Source: Streptomyces sp. NBC_00554
GTDB lineage: Bacteria; Actinomycetota; Actinomycetes; Streptomycetales; Streptomycetaceae
Direction: 5' to 3'
Length of the DNA stretch: 64,000 bases
Assembly (NCBI RefSeq): GCF_041431135.1
Contig: NZ_CP107799.1
Location: forward strand, 3,658,001-3,722,000
In this document: positions 17,718 through 26,180 of the stretch, in pieces
Layout: the number at the start of each line of letters is the position of its first letter
Numbering within the stretch: the first letter of the stretch is position 1
Program-made: the position numbers and the translations under genes
Notes under the pieces: model-generated
Seen by the model: only the letters and a program-made list of their open reading frames with translations
Databases searched by the model: none
Told to the model about the DNA's origin: nothing

Positions 17718-17962
17718 GTGTGCGTGAGCGCGAGGCGGCCGTACGGCGGATGCTGGAGCGGACGCCGCCCCCCGTGCCGCCCGACCTGCACGCGGACGTC
17801 GTACGCCGTGGCAGCCGCATCCTGCGCCGCAGGACGGTGGCCCGGCGCCTGATGTGGCTGCTGCTGTTCGCCGCGGCCGTCGCCTTCGCCGTCTGGGCGA
17901 TCACAGCGCAGCCCTGGGTGGAGCCGCCGTCGGAGACGACCCCACCACTGACGGGCTGGTGA
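17714..17962 (+). CDS. Small membrane protein coupled to the sigma-like gene
   Basis: An 82-residue protein. The basic N-terminus (residues 1-45; REREAAVRRMLERTPPPVPPDLHADVVRRG) precedes one transmembrane helix (MWLLLFAAAVAFAVWAI) and a short extracytoplasmic tail. Its start overlaps the sigma-like gene's stop, and the topology (cytoplasmic basic segment plus one helix) is that of a minimal membrane anti-sigma factor. No zinc-binding HxxxCxxC motif is present, so this role is only inferred from context. Confidence 0.7.
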   Translation: MSVREREAAVRRMLERTPPPVPPDLHADVVRRGSRILRRRTVARRLMWLLLFAAAVAFAVWAITAQPWVEPPSETTPPLTGW

Positions 17963-17967
17963 ACCGG

Positions 17968-19125
17968 TTACTGGCCGAGCGCCTGCTGGAGGTCCTGAAG
18001 CAGGTCGTCGACGTTCTCGATGCCTACGGAGAGGCGTACGAGATCGGCGGGCACTTCGAGGGCGGAGCCGGCCACGGACGCGTGCGTCATGCGCCCGGGG
18101 TGCTCGATCAGGGATTCCACGCCGCCCAGGGACTCGCCGAGCGTGAACACCTTGGCGCGGTTGCAGACCTCGACGGCCGCCTCCTCGCCGCCGTCGACCT
18201 GGAAGGAGATCATGCCGCCGAACGCCTTCATCTGCTTGGCGGCGATCTCGTGACCGGGGTGCTCCGGGAGACCCGGGTACAGAACGCGCGTCACGCGCGC
18301 GTGCCGGGTGAGCATCTCGGCGACCTTGGTGGCGTTCTCGCTGTGCCGGTCCATGCGCACCGGGAGCGTCTTGGTGCCGCGCAGCACCAGCCAGGAGTCG
18401 AAGGGCCCGGCGACGGCGCCCATCGCGTTCTGGTGGTACGCCAGTTCCTCGCCCAGTGCCTGGTCACCGACGATCAGCGCGCCGCCGACGACGTCCGAGT
18501 GACCGCCCATGTACTTGGTCAGCGAGTGCACGACGACGTCCGCGCCGAGCGCGAGCGGCTGCTGGAGGTAGGGGGTCGCGAAGGTGTTGTCGACGACCAG
18601 CCTGGCGCCCGCGTCGCGCGCGATCTGGGCGACGACGGCGATGTCGGTGATGCCGAGGAGGGGGTTGGAGGGGGTCTCCACCCAGATGACCTTGGTCTTG
18701 GGGGTGACGGCTGCCCGTACGGAGGCGGGGTCGCTGGTGTCGGCGACCGACCATTCCACCCCCCACCGGGAGACGACCTTCGCGAACAGGCGGAACGTGC
18801 CGCCGTACGCGTCGTTCGGGATGACCACGTGGTCGCCGGGGCTGAGCAGCGTGCGCAACAGGCAGTCCTCGGCCGCCAGTCCGGACGCGAACGCGAGGCC
18901 GCGACGACCGCCCTCCAGGGCGGCGAGGTTCTCTTCCAGGGCGGTCCTGGTGGGATTGGCGCTACGGCTGTACTCGTAGCCGCCGCGGAGCCCGCCGACG
19001 CCGTCCTGCTTGTAGGTCGAGACCTGGTAGATCGGCGGGACGACCGCGCCGGTGAGGGGATCGGCGGTGTTGCCCGCGTGGATCGCGAGGGTCTCGAAGT
19101 GCTGACTGATGTGCCTGTCGCTCAT
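17968..19125 (-). CDS. metB: Cystathionine gamma-synthase/lyase (PLP)
   Basis: A 385-residue fold-type I PLP enzyme of trans-sulphuration. The PLP lysine is K204 in HSLTKYMGGHSD, with the family segments YEYSRSANPTR, AAEDCLLRTLLSPGDHVV, VVDNTFATPYLQQPL and SVGIENVDDLLQDLQQAL. It forms cystathionine from cysteine and an O-acylated homoserine, although close relatives act as gamma-lyases and sequence alone does not settle direction. The ATG at 19125 gives the conserved HFETLAIHAGN start; the upstream extension is not conserved. It is convergent with the sigma/membrane pair, with only 5 bp between stops. Confidence 0.92.
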   Translation of the reverse strand: MSDRHISQHFETLAIHAGNTADPLTGAVVPPIYQVSTYKQDGVGGLRGGYEYSRSANPTRTALEENLAALEGGRRGLAFASGLAAEDCLLRTLLSPGDHVVIPNDAYGGTFRLFAKVVSRWGVEWSVADTSDPASVRAAVTPKTKVIWVETPSNPLLGITDIAVVAQIARDAGARLVVDNTFATPYLQQPLALGADVVVHSLTKYMGGHSDVVGGALIVGDQALGEELAYHQNAMGAVAGPFDSWLVLRGTKTLPVRMDRHSENATKVAEMLTRHARVTRVLYPGLPEHPGHEIAAKQMKAFGGMISFQVDGGEEAAVEVCNRAKVFTLGESLGGVESLIEHPGRMTHASVAGSALEVPADLVRLSVGIENVDDLLQDLQQALGQ

Positions 19126-19259
19126 GGGTACCGAGCGTAGTGCGCTCGCGGGGCTGATGCGGTCGCGCGGTCGTGGAGGCGACCCGTTCACCGGGGGGCA
19201 GGTGCCGGTGGAGGCGATCGGGTTCGCCAATTGTCCGACCCGTCTGGTTCGCTTGAGGC

Positions 19260-20378
19260 ATGGAGATTCTCTGGGTCCTGATGGCGCTGGCCTTGTTCAG
19301 CCTGGTCCTGCTGCCGGTTTTCAGGCGCAGGCGTGCCGGTATACAGCTGGTCTCGCCGGGCGACCCGGACGCCGCGGACCCGGCGAACTACGGATTCCTG
19401 CTTCAGGAGGAGCTGGACATCCGCATGCCCGGCCCCGACCGGGACCTGACGGACGTGCTGGACCTGGTCCAGCGCACACAGGACTACCGCTCCGCGTCGC
19501 AGCTCCTCGCGGGCACGGAAACAGCGGGCGAGCGGCGCTGGCAGCGGGTGCAGGCCTTCGCGGGCGCCGCGTCGCTGGAGCTGCAGCAGCGCCCCGGCGG
19601 GGTCAGCGAGATGCCCGGCGGACAGTGGCTGCGGGTGTGGCGGGCAGAGAAGCCCAAGGACGCGGGCGGCGCGGCGGTGCACGCGGAGTTCCTGGTGCAG
19701 CAGGCGTGGCGCACGTCGACGCCGGGCACGGACGAGTTCCGGATCATCATGGAGGAGGCGAAGTCGGCGTGCGGCGAGGCGGCGCTGCTGTCCCCCGGTG
19801 ACCCGATCCCGTACATCATCGAGCTCTCGGTGGCCCGCGGACTCGCCTACCCCCAGGCGGAGTTCGAGAAGCTCTGGCTGAAGATCCTGGACCGCGCTCC
19901 GGCCCACATGGGTGCGCATCTCGCGGCGCTGCACTACTGGTGCGAGAAGTGGCACGGCTCGCGGGAGGTGTCGTACTCGTTCGCGGAGGCGGCGGCAGCG
20001 CGGGCCCCGCAGGGCTCACTCCTTGCCGCCATGCCGCTCTTCGCGGTCTTCGAGCACCTCCCCGAGGTGAACCTGGTCCGCAGCTTCTACCAGAGCGAGG
20101 TCGTGACGAAGGCCGTCCACGGCGCCCTCTTCGCGGTGCACGCGGCCCGCCCCGACGACCCGATGCTCGCCCACGTCCGCCACCTGCTGGTCTTCTTCCT
20201 GGTCCGCAGCGAGCGCTGGGCGGAGGCCATGAACCAGCTGGTGCACGTCGACGGCCATGTCGGCGCGCTGCCCTGGACCCTCACTTCCGACCCGGCGGCG
20301 AACTACGCGGTGTACCGGGCGCTGGCGGTGGCGGGGTACGAGGCGAACGGGGGCACCCCGGCGACACTCCCGCGCTGA
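19260..20378 (+). CDS. Conserved actinobacterial membrane-anchored protein, unknown function
   Basis: A 372-residue protein. One N-terminal transmembrane helix (residues 3-22, ILWVLMALALFSLVLLPVF) ends in RRRR, so the remainder is probably cytoplasmic. The soluble part is alpha-helical and TPR-like (for example LWLKILDRAPAHMGAHLAALHYWCEKWHGSREVSYSFAEAAAARAPQGS), resembling streptomycete proteins of unknown role found beside metB and msrA. It is divergent from metB with 134 bp between the starts. I do not recognise a catalytic motif. Confidence 0.85.
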   Translation: MEILWVLMALALFSLVLLPVFRRRRAGIQLVSPGDPDAADPANYGFLLQEELDIRMPGPDRDLTDVLDLVQRTQDYRSASQLLAGTETAGERRWQRVQAFAGAASLELQQRPGGVSEMPGGQWLRVWRAEKPKDAGGAAVHAEFLVQQAWRTSTPGTDEFRIIMEEAKSACGEAALLSPGDPIPYIIELSVARGLAYPQAEFEKLWLKILDRAPAHMGAHLAALHYWCEKWHGSREVSYSFAEAAAARAPQGSLLAAMPLFAVFEHLPEVNLVRSFYQSEVVTKAVHGALFAVHAARPDDPMLAHVRHLLVFFLVRSERWAEAMNQLVHVDGHVGALPWTLTSDPAANYAVYRALAVAGYEANGGTPATLPR

Positions 20379-20452
20379 GGCCGCACGTGCCGGCACGGCT
20401 TCAGCGGTGCCGGCCATGACGGCCACGGCGGGGCGCGGTATTGCGTACGGGG

Positions 20453-20965
20453 TCAGCCCTGCGCGCGGGCGGGCAGCCGCCATCCAGCGCGCGGGAAGTG
20501 GCAGGTGTAGCCCTCCGGGTAACGCTCCAGGTAGTCCTGGTGCTCGGGCTCGGCCTCCCAGAAGGGGCCGACCGGCTCGACCTCGGTGACGACCTTGTCC
20601 GGCCACAGTCCGGAGGCGTCCACGTCCGCGATCGTGTCCTCGGCGGTCCGCTTCTGCTCGTCGTCCACGTAGTAGATCGCCGAGCGGTAGCTGAGGCCGA
20701 TGTCGTTGCCCTGACGGTTCTTGGTGCTCGGGTCGTGGATCTGGAAGAAGAACTCCAGGATCGCGCGGAAGTCGGTCTTCTCGGGGTCGAAAAGGATCTC
20801 GATGGCCTCCGCGTGCGTGCCGTGGTTCCGGTAGGTCGCGTTCGGCACGTCACCCCCGGTGTATCCGACCCGGGTCGCCGTAACTCCCGGAAGCCGGCGG
20901 ATCAGGTCCTGCATCCCCCAGAAACATCCACCCGCCAGCACGGCCCTCTGCGTCTGCGCAGCCAT
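20453..20965 (-). CDS. msrA: Peptide methionine sulphoxide reductase MsrA
   Basis: A 170-residue MsrA that reduces the S-epimer of methionine sulphoxide in proteins. The catalytic cysteine is C14 in GGCFWG, followed by GYTGGDVPNATYRNHGTHAEAIEI and FFQIHDPSTKNRQGNDIGLSYRSAIYY, all family hallmarks. The ATG at 20965 has GGAGGG 6 bp upstream; the longer frame is not conserved. The short C-terminus has no obvious resolving cysteine. It is the last core gene before the accessory island. Confidence 0.95.
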   Translation of the reverse strand: MAAQTQRAVLAGGCFWGMQDLIRRLPGVTATRVGYTGGDVPNATYRNHGTHAEAIEILFDPEKTDFRAILEFFFQIHDPSTKNRQGNDIGLSYRSAIYYVDDEQKRTAEDTIADVDASGLWPDKVVTEVEPVGPFWEAEPEHQDYLERYPEGYTCHFPRAGWRLPARAQG

Positions 20966-21169
20966 TGCGGCCCTCCAATTCCTGTCAGCTAGGTCACTCG
21001 GGCTGCCCGGCTCGCCCACCACCGGCATCTCATACCCACTCCCCACAACGCACGAGGGTTCCTGGCGATTCCGTGCACGCCCAACCCGACCCCGCGGCCG
21101 ACACCCCCGTCACGAAGCCAGTCGAAAACCGATGGCTGCCCCCACCCGACGGGCACCACGCTGTACGCC

Positions 21170-21318
21170 ATGGAACAACCGCAACGCACGATCCGAGCAC
21201 TCCACACGGCATCCACGATCACGGTCTACCAGGCGTATTCCCCGGCCATTGGCCTGCCAGCGGTGCGCGAGGGCCGTTTTCCCGCCATGTGGAAGCGGGA
21301 CCGGATGACGTGGATCAT
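21170..21318 (+). pseudogene. Truncated DUF4291 gene
   Basis: The first 45-50 codons read as a DUF4291 N-terminus: RTIRALHTASTITVYQAYSPAI, then a KRDRMTWI segment. Family members continue TWIKPSFLWM, but here the sequence switches after TWI into the right half of the island's palindromic element. The remaining frame (to 21487) has no similarity to the family. About 70% of the expected protein is missing, so this is a remnant. It sits at the island's left edge, divergent from msrA. Confidence 0.65.
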
Positions 21319-21337
21319 CAAGCAGCGTTGGCAGACC
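21307..21337 (+). repeat. Island palindromic element, copy 0 (right half only)
   Basis: The visible match runs from GACGTGGATCATCAAGC through GTTGGCAGACC, followed by GTATCC; compare the tail TMATCC after copies C and F. The left arm is replaced by DUF4291 coding sequence. It lies 121 bp from the stop of the next gene. Confidence 0.7.
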
Positions 21338-21458
21338 GTATCCGTCGCTCGACGGGTTCGTGCACGCCCTTCCTTCGATCAAGTGTCGGCGTACATGCCG
21401 AAGTGTCAGGCAGGTGCATGGCGCCGCGCCGCACACGATGACGATCCCGCGCCCCGTG

Positions 21459-22091
21459 CTACCGCTCCGGCGGTACGGCCAGCGTAGGAAGGTCCAGAGC
21501 GCGGGCGAGGGCGGCTGTGACGGCAGAGCAGTGGTCCGGCAACTGCTTGGAGGCCCAATCGGCTGCCAGCGCGAGAAAGTCGACCAGGTCGCGCTCGGCT
21601 CCGGTAAGCAGGAGACGGAGCTCAGTGGTGGGCAGCTCAATCACCGGGCTGTCGCTCTGCTCAGCATTCACGGTGAGCCGGACGATGCTGCCGAAGCGCT
21701 CCGCAATCGGTGACACAGGGTCGTGGCCGAACCCGAGCAGGCCGCCGTCGTCGACGAGCCGCTGCCAGTCGCGCCAGTCCTCCAGCCCATCGCAGCAACC
21801 GGGCAGGAAGGTGACGCCCGTGGAGTTGTCGGTGACCCGCAGACCGCCGGCCACGAACAGACAGTCGAAGGTCAGCAGTCCATGAAGGAACGAGTGGAGT
21901 GCGGCGACCGGCCGAGGCGGACGATCACCGTCAGGGTCGACGTCATTGCAACCGGCAATGCGCATCACCGCTGTCCCGACCTCAGCAGGTGACAGCTCGC
22001 CGCTGAGCGGCAGGAAACCGAACGACTCGAACTCAGCGACAGGCCAGAGGTCGAAGCTGTCAGTAGTCGTCATCTCCAAGACGGGCTGCAT
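21459..22091 (-). CDS. Hypothetical island protein
   Basis: About 210 residues, acidic, with no signal peptide or membrane segment. Several ordered blocks are visible (FLHGLLTFDCLFVAGGLRVTD, FLPGCCDGLEDWRDW, GLLGFGHDPVSPIAERFGSIVRL), and a helical C-terminus ends the protein. I do not recognise the family; the Gly/Asp-rich, Trp-containing middle resembles small streptomycete proteins of unknown function. Starts at 22100 (GTG), 22091 (ATG) and 22073 (ATG) are all possible; none has a strong ribosome site. Its 3' end faces element copy 0 and copy A lies about 210 bp upstream. Confidence 0.7.
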   Translation of the reverse strand: MQPVLEMTTTDSFDLWPVAEFESFGFLPLSGELSPAEVGTAVMRIAGCNDVDPDGDRPPRPVAALHSFLHGLLTFDCLFVAGGLRVTDNSTGVTFLPGCCDGLEDWRDWQRLVDDGGLLGFGHDPVSPIAERFGSIVRLTVNAEQSDSPVIELPTTELRLLLTGAERDLVDFLALAADWASKQLPDHCSAVTAALARALDLPTLAVPPER

Positions 22092-22301
22092 CACGATCAC
22101 CTGGCGCAGTGTTCCGCATCCTCCGCCCGTCGCGCTTCCCGGTTACGCCGAGCCCGCTCGCACAAGCGCGGGTCACCGGTCCTGCCCATGCTGACGCTGA
22201 GCCCCGGAATGATCTCCGTGCTTCCCATGCTGCTAGTGGAAGACCACGAGGACTCACGCCCCGGGAGCAGGAGCCACCTTCTCGAACACTTGCCACAGAA
22301 A

Positions 22302-22350
22302 GGTCTGTGAACACGGCTTGACCTGAGTCATGAAGCAGCGTTCACAGACT
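22302..22350 (+). repeat. Island palindromic element, copy A
   Basis: A 49-bp imperfect palindrome beginning GGTCTGTGAACACGG and ending GCGTTCACAGACT, preceded by AAA. Outer arms pair over 10 bp; inner pairing is weaker than in other copies. It lies 39 bp beyond the stop of the minus-strand DUF3885-like gene. Confidence 0.9.
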
Positions 22351-22389
22351 CCAGCGCGGTCGACCGGGGAAAGGGGGCCCGGGCGGCTC

Positions 22390-22986
22390 TCAGAGGCCGG
22401 CTGGGTGGCTGGAGAGCCAGTCCGTGTGTCGGTCACGCACACCGTCACGTTCTGCCGGCGTGGCAAGGATGACGTCTGCGCCACCGTCGTAGGGGTGGTG
22501 GATGCGTCGCAGTTCCACGTCGGCGATGAAGACTTCGCCGAGCGCCTCGTCCGCGACGGCTCGCAACAGCCCGTCGATGCAGCCGCGGTTCCACCGGCGC
22601 CGATCGGCGTACAGCCGTGTGTGGGTGTGGAACTCCGGGTCGGGGTCGTCCTGGTCCGACTCGGTCCACCAGCGGATGCCGTCGGGGTGCAGCATCGGTC
22701 GTGGCGTCGGGTAGCCCGCGGGCCCGGTCGGTGTGTCCGACCAGTCCATGGTCACCACGAACACATCCTTGGCCGCGAACAACTCGTCCAGGATCGTGTT
22801 GTACCGGTCCAGCACGATCGCGTACTCGTCCTCGGACTCGGGGTAGCGCTTCGAGCCGGGGAGGCTGTGGAAGCGCACCCAGCGATCCGCGTACCTGGTG
22901 CGGAACGTGTGAGCGACGGGAGGGCCCGACGGATGCCGTTCCCTCCACAAAGCCGCCAGGAGAGCAGGGTCGACGGCGAAACTCAC
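22390..22986 (-). CDS. DUF3885-like hypothetical protein
   Basis: About 198 residues from a GTG at 22986; the frame continues to 23169 but the extra part is low-complexity and overlaps the divergent promoter region. Blocks such as RWVRFHSLPGSKRYPESEDEYAIVLDRYNTILDELFAAKDVFVVTMDW match the pattern I associate with DUF3885 (a conserved LPxSKRY segment, then a helical D-R-x-N-xx-L region), and HHPYDGGADVILATPAERD closes the protein. The function is unknown. It shares a 224-bp divergent promoter region with the next gene, the only junction in the array without an element. Confidence 0.72.
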   Translation of the reverse strand: MSFAVDPALLAALWRERHPSGPPVAHTFRTRYADRWVRFHSLPGSKRYPESEDEYAIVLDRYNTILDELFAAKDVFVVTMDWSDTPTGPAGYPTPRPMLHPDGIRWWTESDQDDPDPEFHTHTRLYADRRRWNRGCIDGLLRAVADEALGEVFIADVELRRIHHPYDGGADVILATPAERDGVRDRHTDWLSSHPAGL

Positions 22987-23210
22987 CCCTTGGTTGGAGC
23001 CACACCGATGGGACAGGAAACGCCGGTTCACCGTGGCCGTTGATGTTGCGGTCAAGATACTGCTGGTAGTAGCCGTCCGCCGGTTAGAACGTACAGCCCG
23101 CCAAGCAAGGCAGGCGCCCACCCCGATCACGGTGGATGCGAGCTGCGCCTGCGCGGTGGACCGGGTCACCTTCGGGATCGGCCTGCTGGGGCGTGGATCA
23201 TGGTCCCGTG

Positions 23211-23885
23211 ATGAAGTGGACGAAGGAGACGCCTCCGGTCGGGCAGTCCGAGCATGAGCCGGAACTCTCCGCCTACCAGCGGGCGATGCGCAACCGGCTT
23301 CTCGCGGCCCCTGTGGTGCCCGCGCCCGAACCCTGGCGGCCCGTCTTCGAGTACGAGTACGGCGTCCCTGTCGGCGGACTGCTCGGGATCGGCTTCGCGA
23401 CGGACCCCGATACCGGCCACGATCTGGTGATGGTCGTCTCGCACGACGGGCACGGTCTCTTCGACGCCGTCACCGGCGAGAAGATCGCAAGGGACCGCGA
23501 CCCGGCTCCCGAGGACAGCACCCCCGACGCAGTCGCCGACTTGTCCTGCCCCGGGCTGGGGCCGACCACCGGAAGCCGCGTACGCATCGCCGGGCTCTTC
23601 GGCGGCGGGCTGCACACCACCACCGAGGACGGCTGGACCCTGGAAGTCGTCACCCCGGCCTGGCCGAACGATCGGGTCCTGCTGTCAGTCGACGGCGGGC
23701 TCCCCCACGCGGGCCCGCACGGAGAGGAGTGGTGGCACATCTTCCACTCGAACTACTCCACATTCCGCGCAGCCGGCTTCTCCCCCTCCGGCCGAACGAT
23801 CGCCGTGGCGACGAGCAGTGACCTCACCCTGTGGACCCGTGGGACGAACACCAGCACCGGCCACTTCGGCAGTGCCGAGACCTGA
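23211..23885 (+). CDS. Hypothetical island protein, divergent partner
   Basis: A 224-residue protein from ATG 23211. It has no signal peptide or membrane helix. The middle region is beta-rich (GGLLGIGFATDPDTGHDLVMVVSHDGHGLFDAVTGEKIARDRD) and resembles a WD/Kelch-like or beta-propeller-fragment fold by pattern only. A second conserved-looking block ends with EEWWHIFHSNYSTFRAAGFSPSGRTIAVATSSDLTLW. I do not recognise the family. The 3' end is 105 bp before element copy B. Confidence 0.7.
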   Translation: MKWTKETPPVGQSEHEPELSAYQRAMRNRLLAAPVVPAPEPWRPVFEYEYGVPVGGLLGIGFATDPDTGHDLVMVVSHDGHGLFDAVTGEKIARDRDPAPEDSTPDAVADLSCPGLGPTTGSRVRIAGLFGGGLHTTTEDGWTLEVVTPAWPNDRVLLSVDGGLPHAGPHGEEWWHIFHSNYSTFRAAGFSPSGRTIAVATSSDLTLWTRGTNTSTGHFGSAET

Positions 23886-24250
23886 CAGCAACGACGCCAG
23901 CGGGGCCGTACCGTGCCAACCGTCGAACCGGATCCAGTCCACCGCTGCATCGGCCAACTCCGGATCAGCGAGTAACCAGCGTCGATGCAAAGGTCTTTGA
24001 GCACGGCTTGACATGAGTCATCAGGCGGCGTTCACAGATCCTTTCAAGAGAGGTGTAGCAACAGAGGTGAGCGCGCCGAGCATGCATAACTTGGCGCACG
24101 CCGCGGTGTGTTGCGGCACTTTGACGTGATCGACGAAGGTCCGTCCAAGCCGGATCGACAGTGTTCCGCCCCTGACGTTCGCGGCAACCAGACGCAGCCT
24201 GATCAGCGCATACACTGCGTGGCATTCGATGTCTTGTGACGGGGGTCCGT
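23886..24250. other. Gene-free gap containing element copy B
   Basis: 365 bp between two same-strand genes. It holds copy B (23991-24039). A minus-strand frame at 24021-24215 encodes a 64-residue peptide with no recognised similarity and is not called as a gene. The lipoprotein gene's promoter presumably lies just before 24251. Confidence 0.6.
23991..24039 (+). repeat. Island palindromic element, copy B
   Basis: A 49-bp copy with left arm GGTCTTTGAGCACGGCTTGA and right arm beginning TCAGGCGGCGTTCACAG, preceded by AAA. It lies 105 bp after the stop of a plus-strand gene, so its orientation relative to its gene is opposite to that of copy A. Confidence 0.9.
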
Positions 24251-25024
24251 ATGTCGTTCAACCGAGGCCGTTTCTCCCTGACCGTGGCCTCCGCCGGTGC
24301 TGTGTTTGCTCTTGTAGGTGGTTGTTCTTCAGCCACAGACAAAGCGGATGCCCGGTCCGGTGCGTCCTCCGATTCTTCGAGGTCACCGTCTGCGGCTGTG
24401 CAACCGCTGAGCGCCGCCGAGTTGATGGCAGCGCTACCACGAGACGGCAACTTGCCGGGTTACAGCGTCACCGGTACACCCAAGTCGAGCACCGACGGCA
24501 GCACGTCCGATCCCGATGTGAGGCCAGAGGCGTGCCGACCGCTCTGGGATGCTCGCGCCGGTGCTTCCGCCACTTCGGTTGCCAGGGCCTGGGTCTCAAT
24601 ATCCCCTTCCGAATTCACCCCGCCGACCGAGACCCTCACCTTCGCCAGCTATGACTCCGACAGTGCGGATGCGTATCTTGCTTCCCTCGACAAGGCTCTG
24701 GATGCTTGCCCGTCGCTGTCCTTCCTGAGCCGGTACGGCGATCGTGCGACGGCGGACATCGATCGAGTGGCGAGCCAGGTCACGCTGGGAGAGGCCTCGA
24801 TGAGTTTCCGGATGCACTGGACTGCCACCCTGAACGGGTTCAAATCGGACACGTTTTCCTTGATCACAACTGTCCGCACAGGAAAAGCGACCGTTACCGC
24901 CGTGTCGGACATCAGCGTTGGTAGCCAGCTCTCGGCATCGAAGAAGCGCGCCTTCATGCCGAAGCTGGACCACGACATGCTGAAGTCTCAAGCCGAAGCT
25001 CTCCGTAAAGCACAGGTGCGCTGA
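24251..25024 (+). CDS. Putative lipoprotein
   Basis: A 257-residue exported protein. The N-terminus (MSFNRGRFSLTVASAGAVFALVGGC) is a lipoprotein signal peptide with lipobox LVGGC, so Cys25 should be lipidated. A Ser/Asp-rich linker (about 40 residues) precedes a folded domain of alternating strands and helices (LTFASYDSDSADAYLASLDKALDACPSLSFLS, later DTFSLITTVRTGKATVTAVSDISVG). The shape resembles PknH-like sensor or LpqN/LppX-like actinobacterial lipoproteins, but I cannot assign it. The ATG at 24251 is preferred over an in-frame ATG at 24236 because it follows GGGGGT. Element copy C follows 83 bp downstream. Confidence 0.8.
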   Translation: MSFNRGRFSLTVASAGAVFALVGGCSSATDKADARSGASSDSSRSPSAAVQPLSAAELMAALPRDGNLPGYSVTGTPKSSTDGSTSDPDVRPEACRPLWDARAGASATSVARAWVSISPSEFTPPTETLTFASYDSDSADAYLASLDKALDACPSLSFLSRYGDRATADIDRVASQVTLGEASMSFRMHWTATLNGFKSDTFSLITTVRTGKATVTAVSDISVGSQLSASKKRAFMPKLDHDMLKSQAEALRKAQVR

Positions 25025-25048
25025 GCGACCGGCGCGCGCTACTTGCCT

Positions 25049-25107
25049 CATGGCCGGGAATGGACACGCGCAGACTCACGCTCTCTGCGAGCAAGACATG
25101 AGGGAAA
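25049..25107 (+). repeat. Left flank shared by element copies C and D (C copy)
   Basis: From CATGGCCGGGAATGGACA to the AAA before copy C, this 59-bp stretch matches the 58 bp left of copy D with one gap and roughly two thirds identity. CATGGCC, GGAATG, GCTCTC and GCGAG are common to both. Confidence 0.65.
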
Positions 25108-25156
25108 GGTCTGCCAACACGGCTTGACATGGGTCTCCAAGCCACGTTCGCAGACC
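25108..25156 (+). repeat. Island palindromic element, copy C
   Basis: A 49-bp copy between two convergent genes. Arms are GGTCTGCCAACACGGCTTGA and CCAAGCCACGTTCGCAGACC. At the seventh pair the usual T-A is changed to C-G on both arms, a compensatory change that keeps the stem. Confidence 0.9.
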
Positions 25157-25262
25157 TAATCCATGCTGCTGATGGCGTGGTTGGGAAGGCTTGCCGGGTA
25201 CGGGTAGGGCCGTGAGCGGGACTGACAGCGTCCTTGCGCTGAGAGGGGCACGCCCTGCGACG

Positions 25263-25886
25263 TCAGTCGAACGCCACGACCAGGCGAACGCCGTCATCAC
25301 CGAAGCGGCCGGCCAGAGCCTTCATCACGGCGAAGACATGTGGCCAGTGCGTTTCAGGACCCAGGACAGTGCCAACGGTCACCGGTTCGTATGCGCACAT
25401 CACCTCGCCGGTGGTCCATTCCACGCGTCCCGTCGCACTGTGCACGCCCGCGGGCGGTACGCCTACCACGGCCAGGGCTTCAGACGGCCATGGATCGGAC
25501 ACGAACTGTCGATGCTGTACCGATGGCAGCGATTTCGTGTGCCAGGTCACTCGGCCGGTGAAGGGATCGGACGTGGTCGCGAAATCCAGCGAAGCAAGCT
25601 CCGCCCAGCTGACCCAGCTCGCGCTGTCCAGATCGCCCGCTGCGACCAAGGTCCCCAACTGCGAGCGCATCCCACTCGACAGATCAACGGGAAGGCCACG
25701 GTCCGGCGCGAGCGGTTGAAAGCCCGCGTAGTTGCGCACTCCAAAGAGACAGCCGAAGGCCGCGTAGTCGGTCTCGTCATACAGGGGCCAAAGATCCATG
25801 GCGGTCGCCCACGGCTCGCCGTCGTAATAGTCGCTGTCGACGCCGGGATGACGAAACTCGATGCCACCGTAAATGTCCGTACCCAC
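25263..25886 (-). CDS. Hypothetical island protein (GTDIYGG start)
   Basis: About 207 residues from GTG 25886, giving (M)GTDIYGGIEFRHPG, a beginning typical of a streptomycete family of unknown function. Blocks YDGEPWATAMDLWPLYDETDYAAFGCLFGVRNYAGFQPLAPDRGLP and SWVSWAELASLDF are well ordered, and HWPHVFAVMKALAGRFGDDGVRLVVAFD ends the protein. No signal peptide or membrane helix. The frame stays open up to 26213, through element copy D, but that part has no gene-like character apart from repeat-derived sequence. Copy C is 106 bp beyond its stop. Confidence 0.72.
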   Translation of the reverse strand: MGTDIYGGIEFRHPGVDSDYYDGEPWATAMDLWPLYDETDYAAFGCLFGVRNYAGFQPLAPDRGLPVDLSSGMRSQLGTLVAAGDLDSASWVSWAELASLDFATTSDPFTGRVTWHTKSLPSVQHRQFVSDPWPSEALAVVGVPPAGVHSATGRVEWTTGEVMCAYEPVTVGTVLGPETHWPHVFAVMKALAGRFGDDGVRLVVAFD

Positions 25887-26122
25887 AACGCCAGACCCTA
25901 ACAACGGCAGTCTGGACAGACGCGCGATTATCGGCCGGTCAGCAACGGACTCGGCCCGTGTCGTGTCGCTATAGACGTGCAGGATGCAGTCTCTGAAGCA
26001 GCCCAGGGGCGCGCCCGCTCCGAAGGGGTGCAGGGGGAGCCCCAGATCCATCAGAAACAGCCTCTTTTCCTCCGTGAAGCGCAGAACCGGGCCACTGAGC
26101 GATCGCAATATGCCGCCTGTTC

Positions 26123-26180
26123 CATGGCCAGGAATGAACATCCGAAGGGCCGAGCTCTCGGCGAGAATGAGGCGGGGAAA
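26123..26180 (+). repeat. Left flank shared by element copies C and D (D copy)
   Basis: 58 bp from CATGGCCAGGAATGAACA to the AAA before copy D, matching 25049-25107. Read on the minus strand, both encode a run resembling LAES..LR..IPGH. Confidence 0.65.

Noticed and set aside
24021..24215. 64-residue minus-strand frame in the copy B gap
   Set aside because: No ribosome site, no recognised similarity, and it runs into the repeat.
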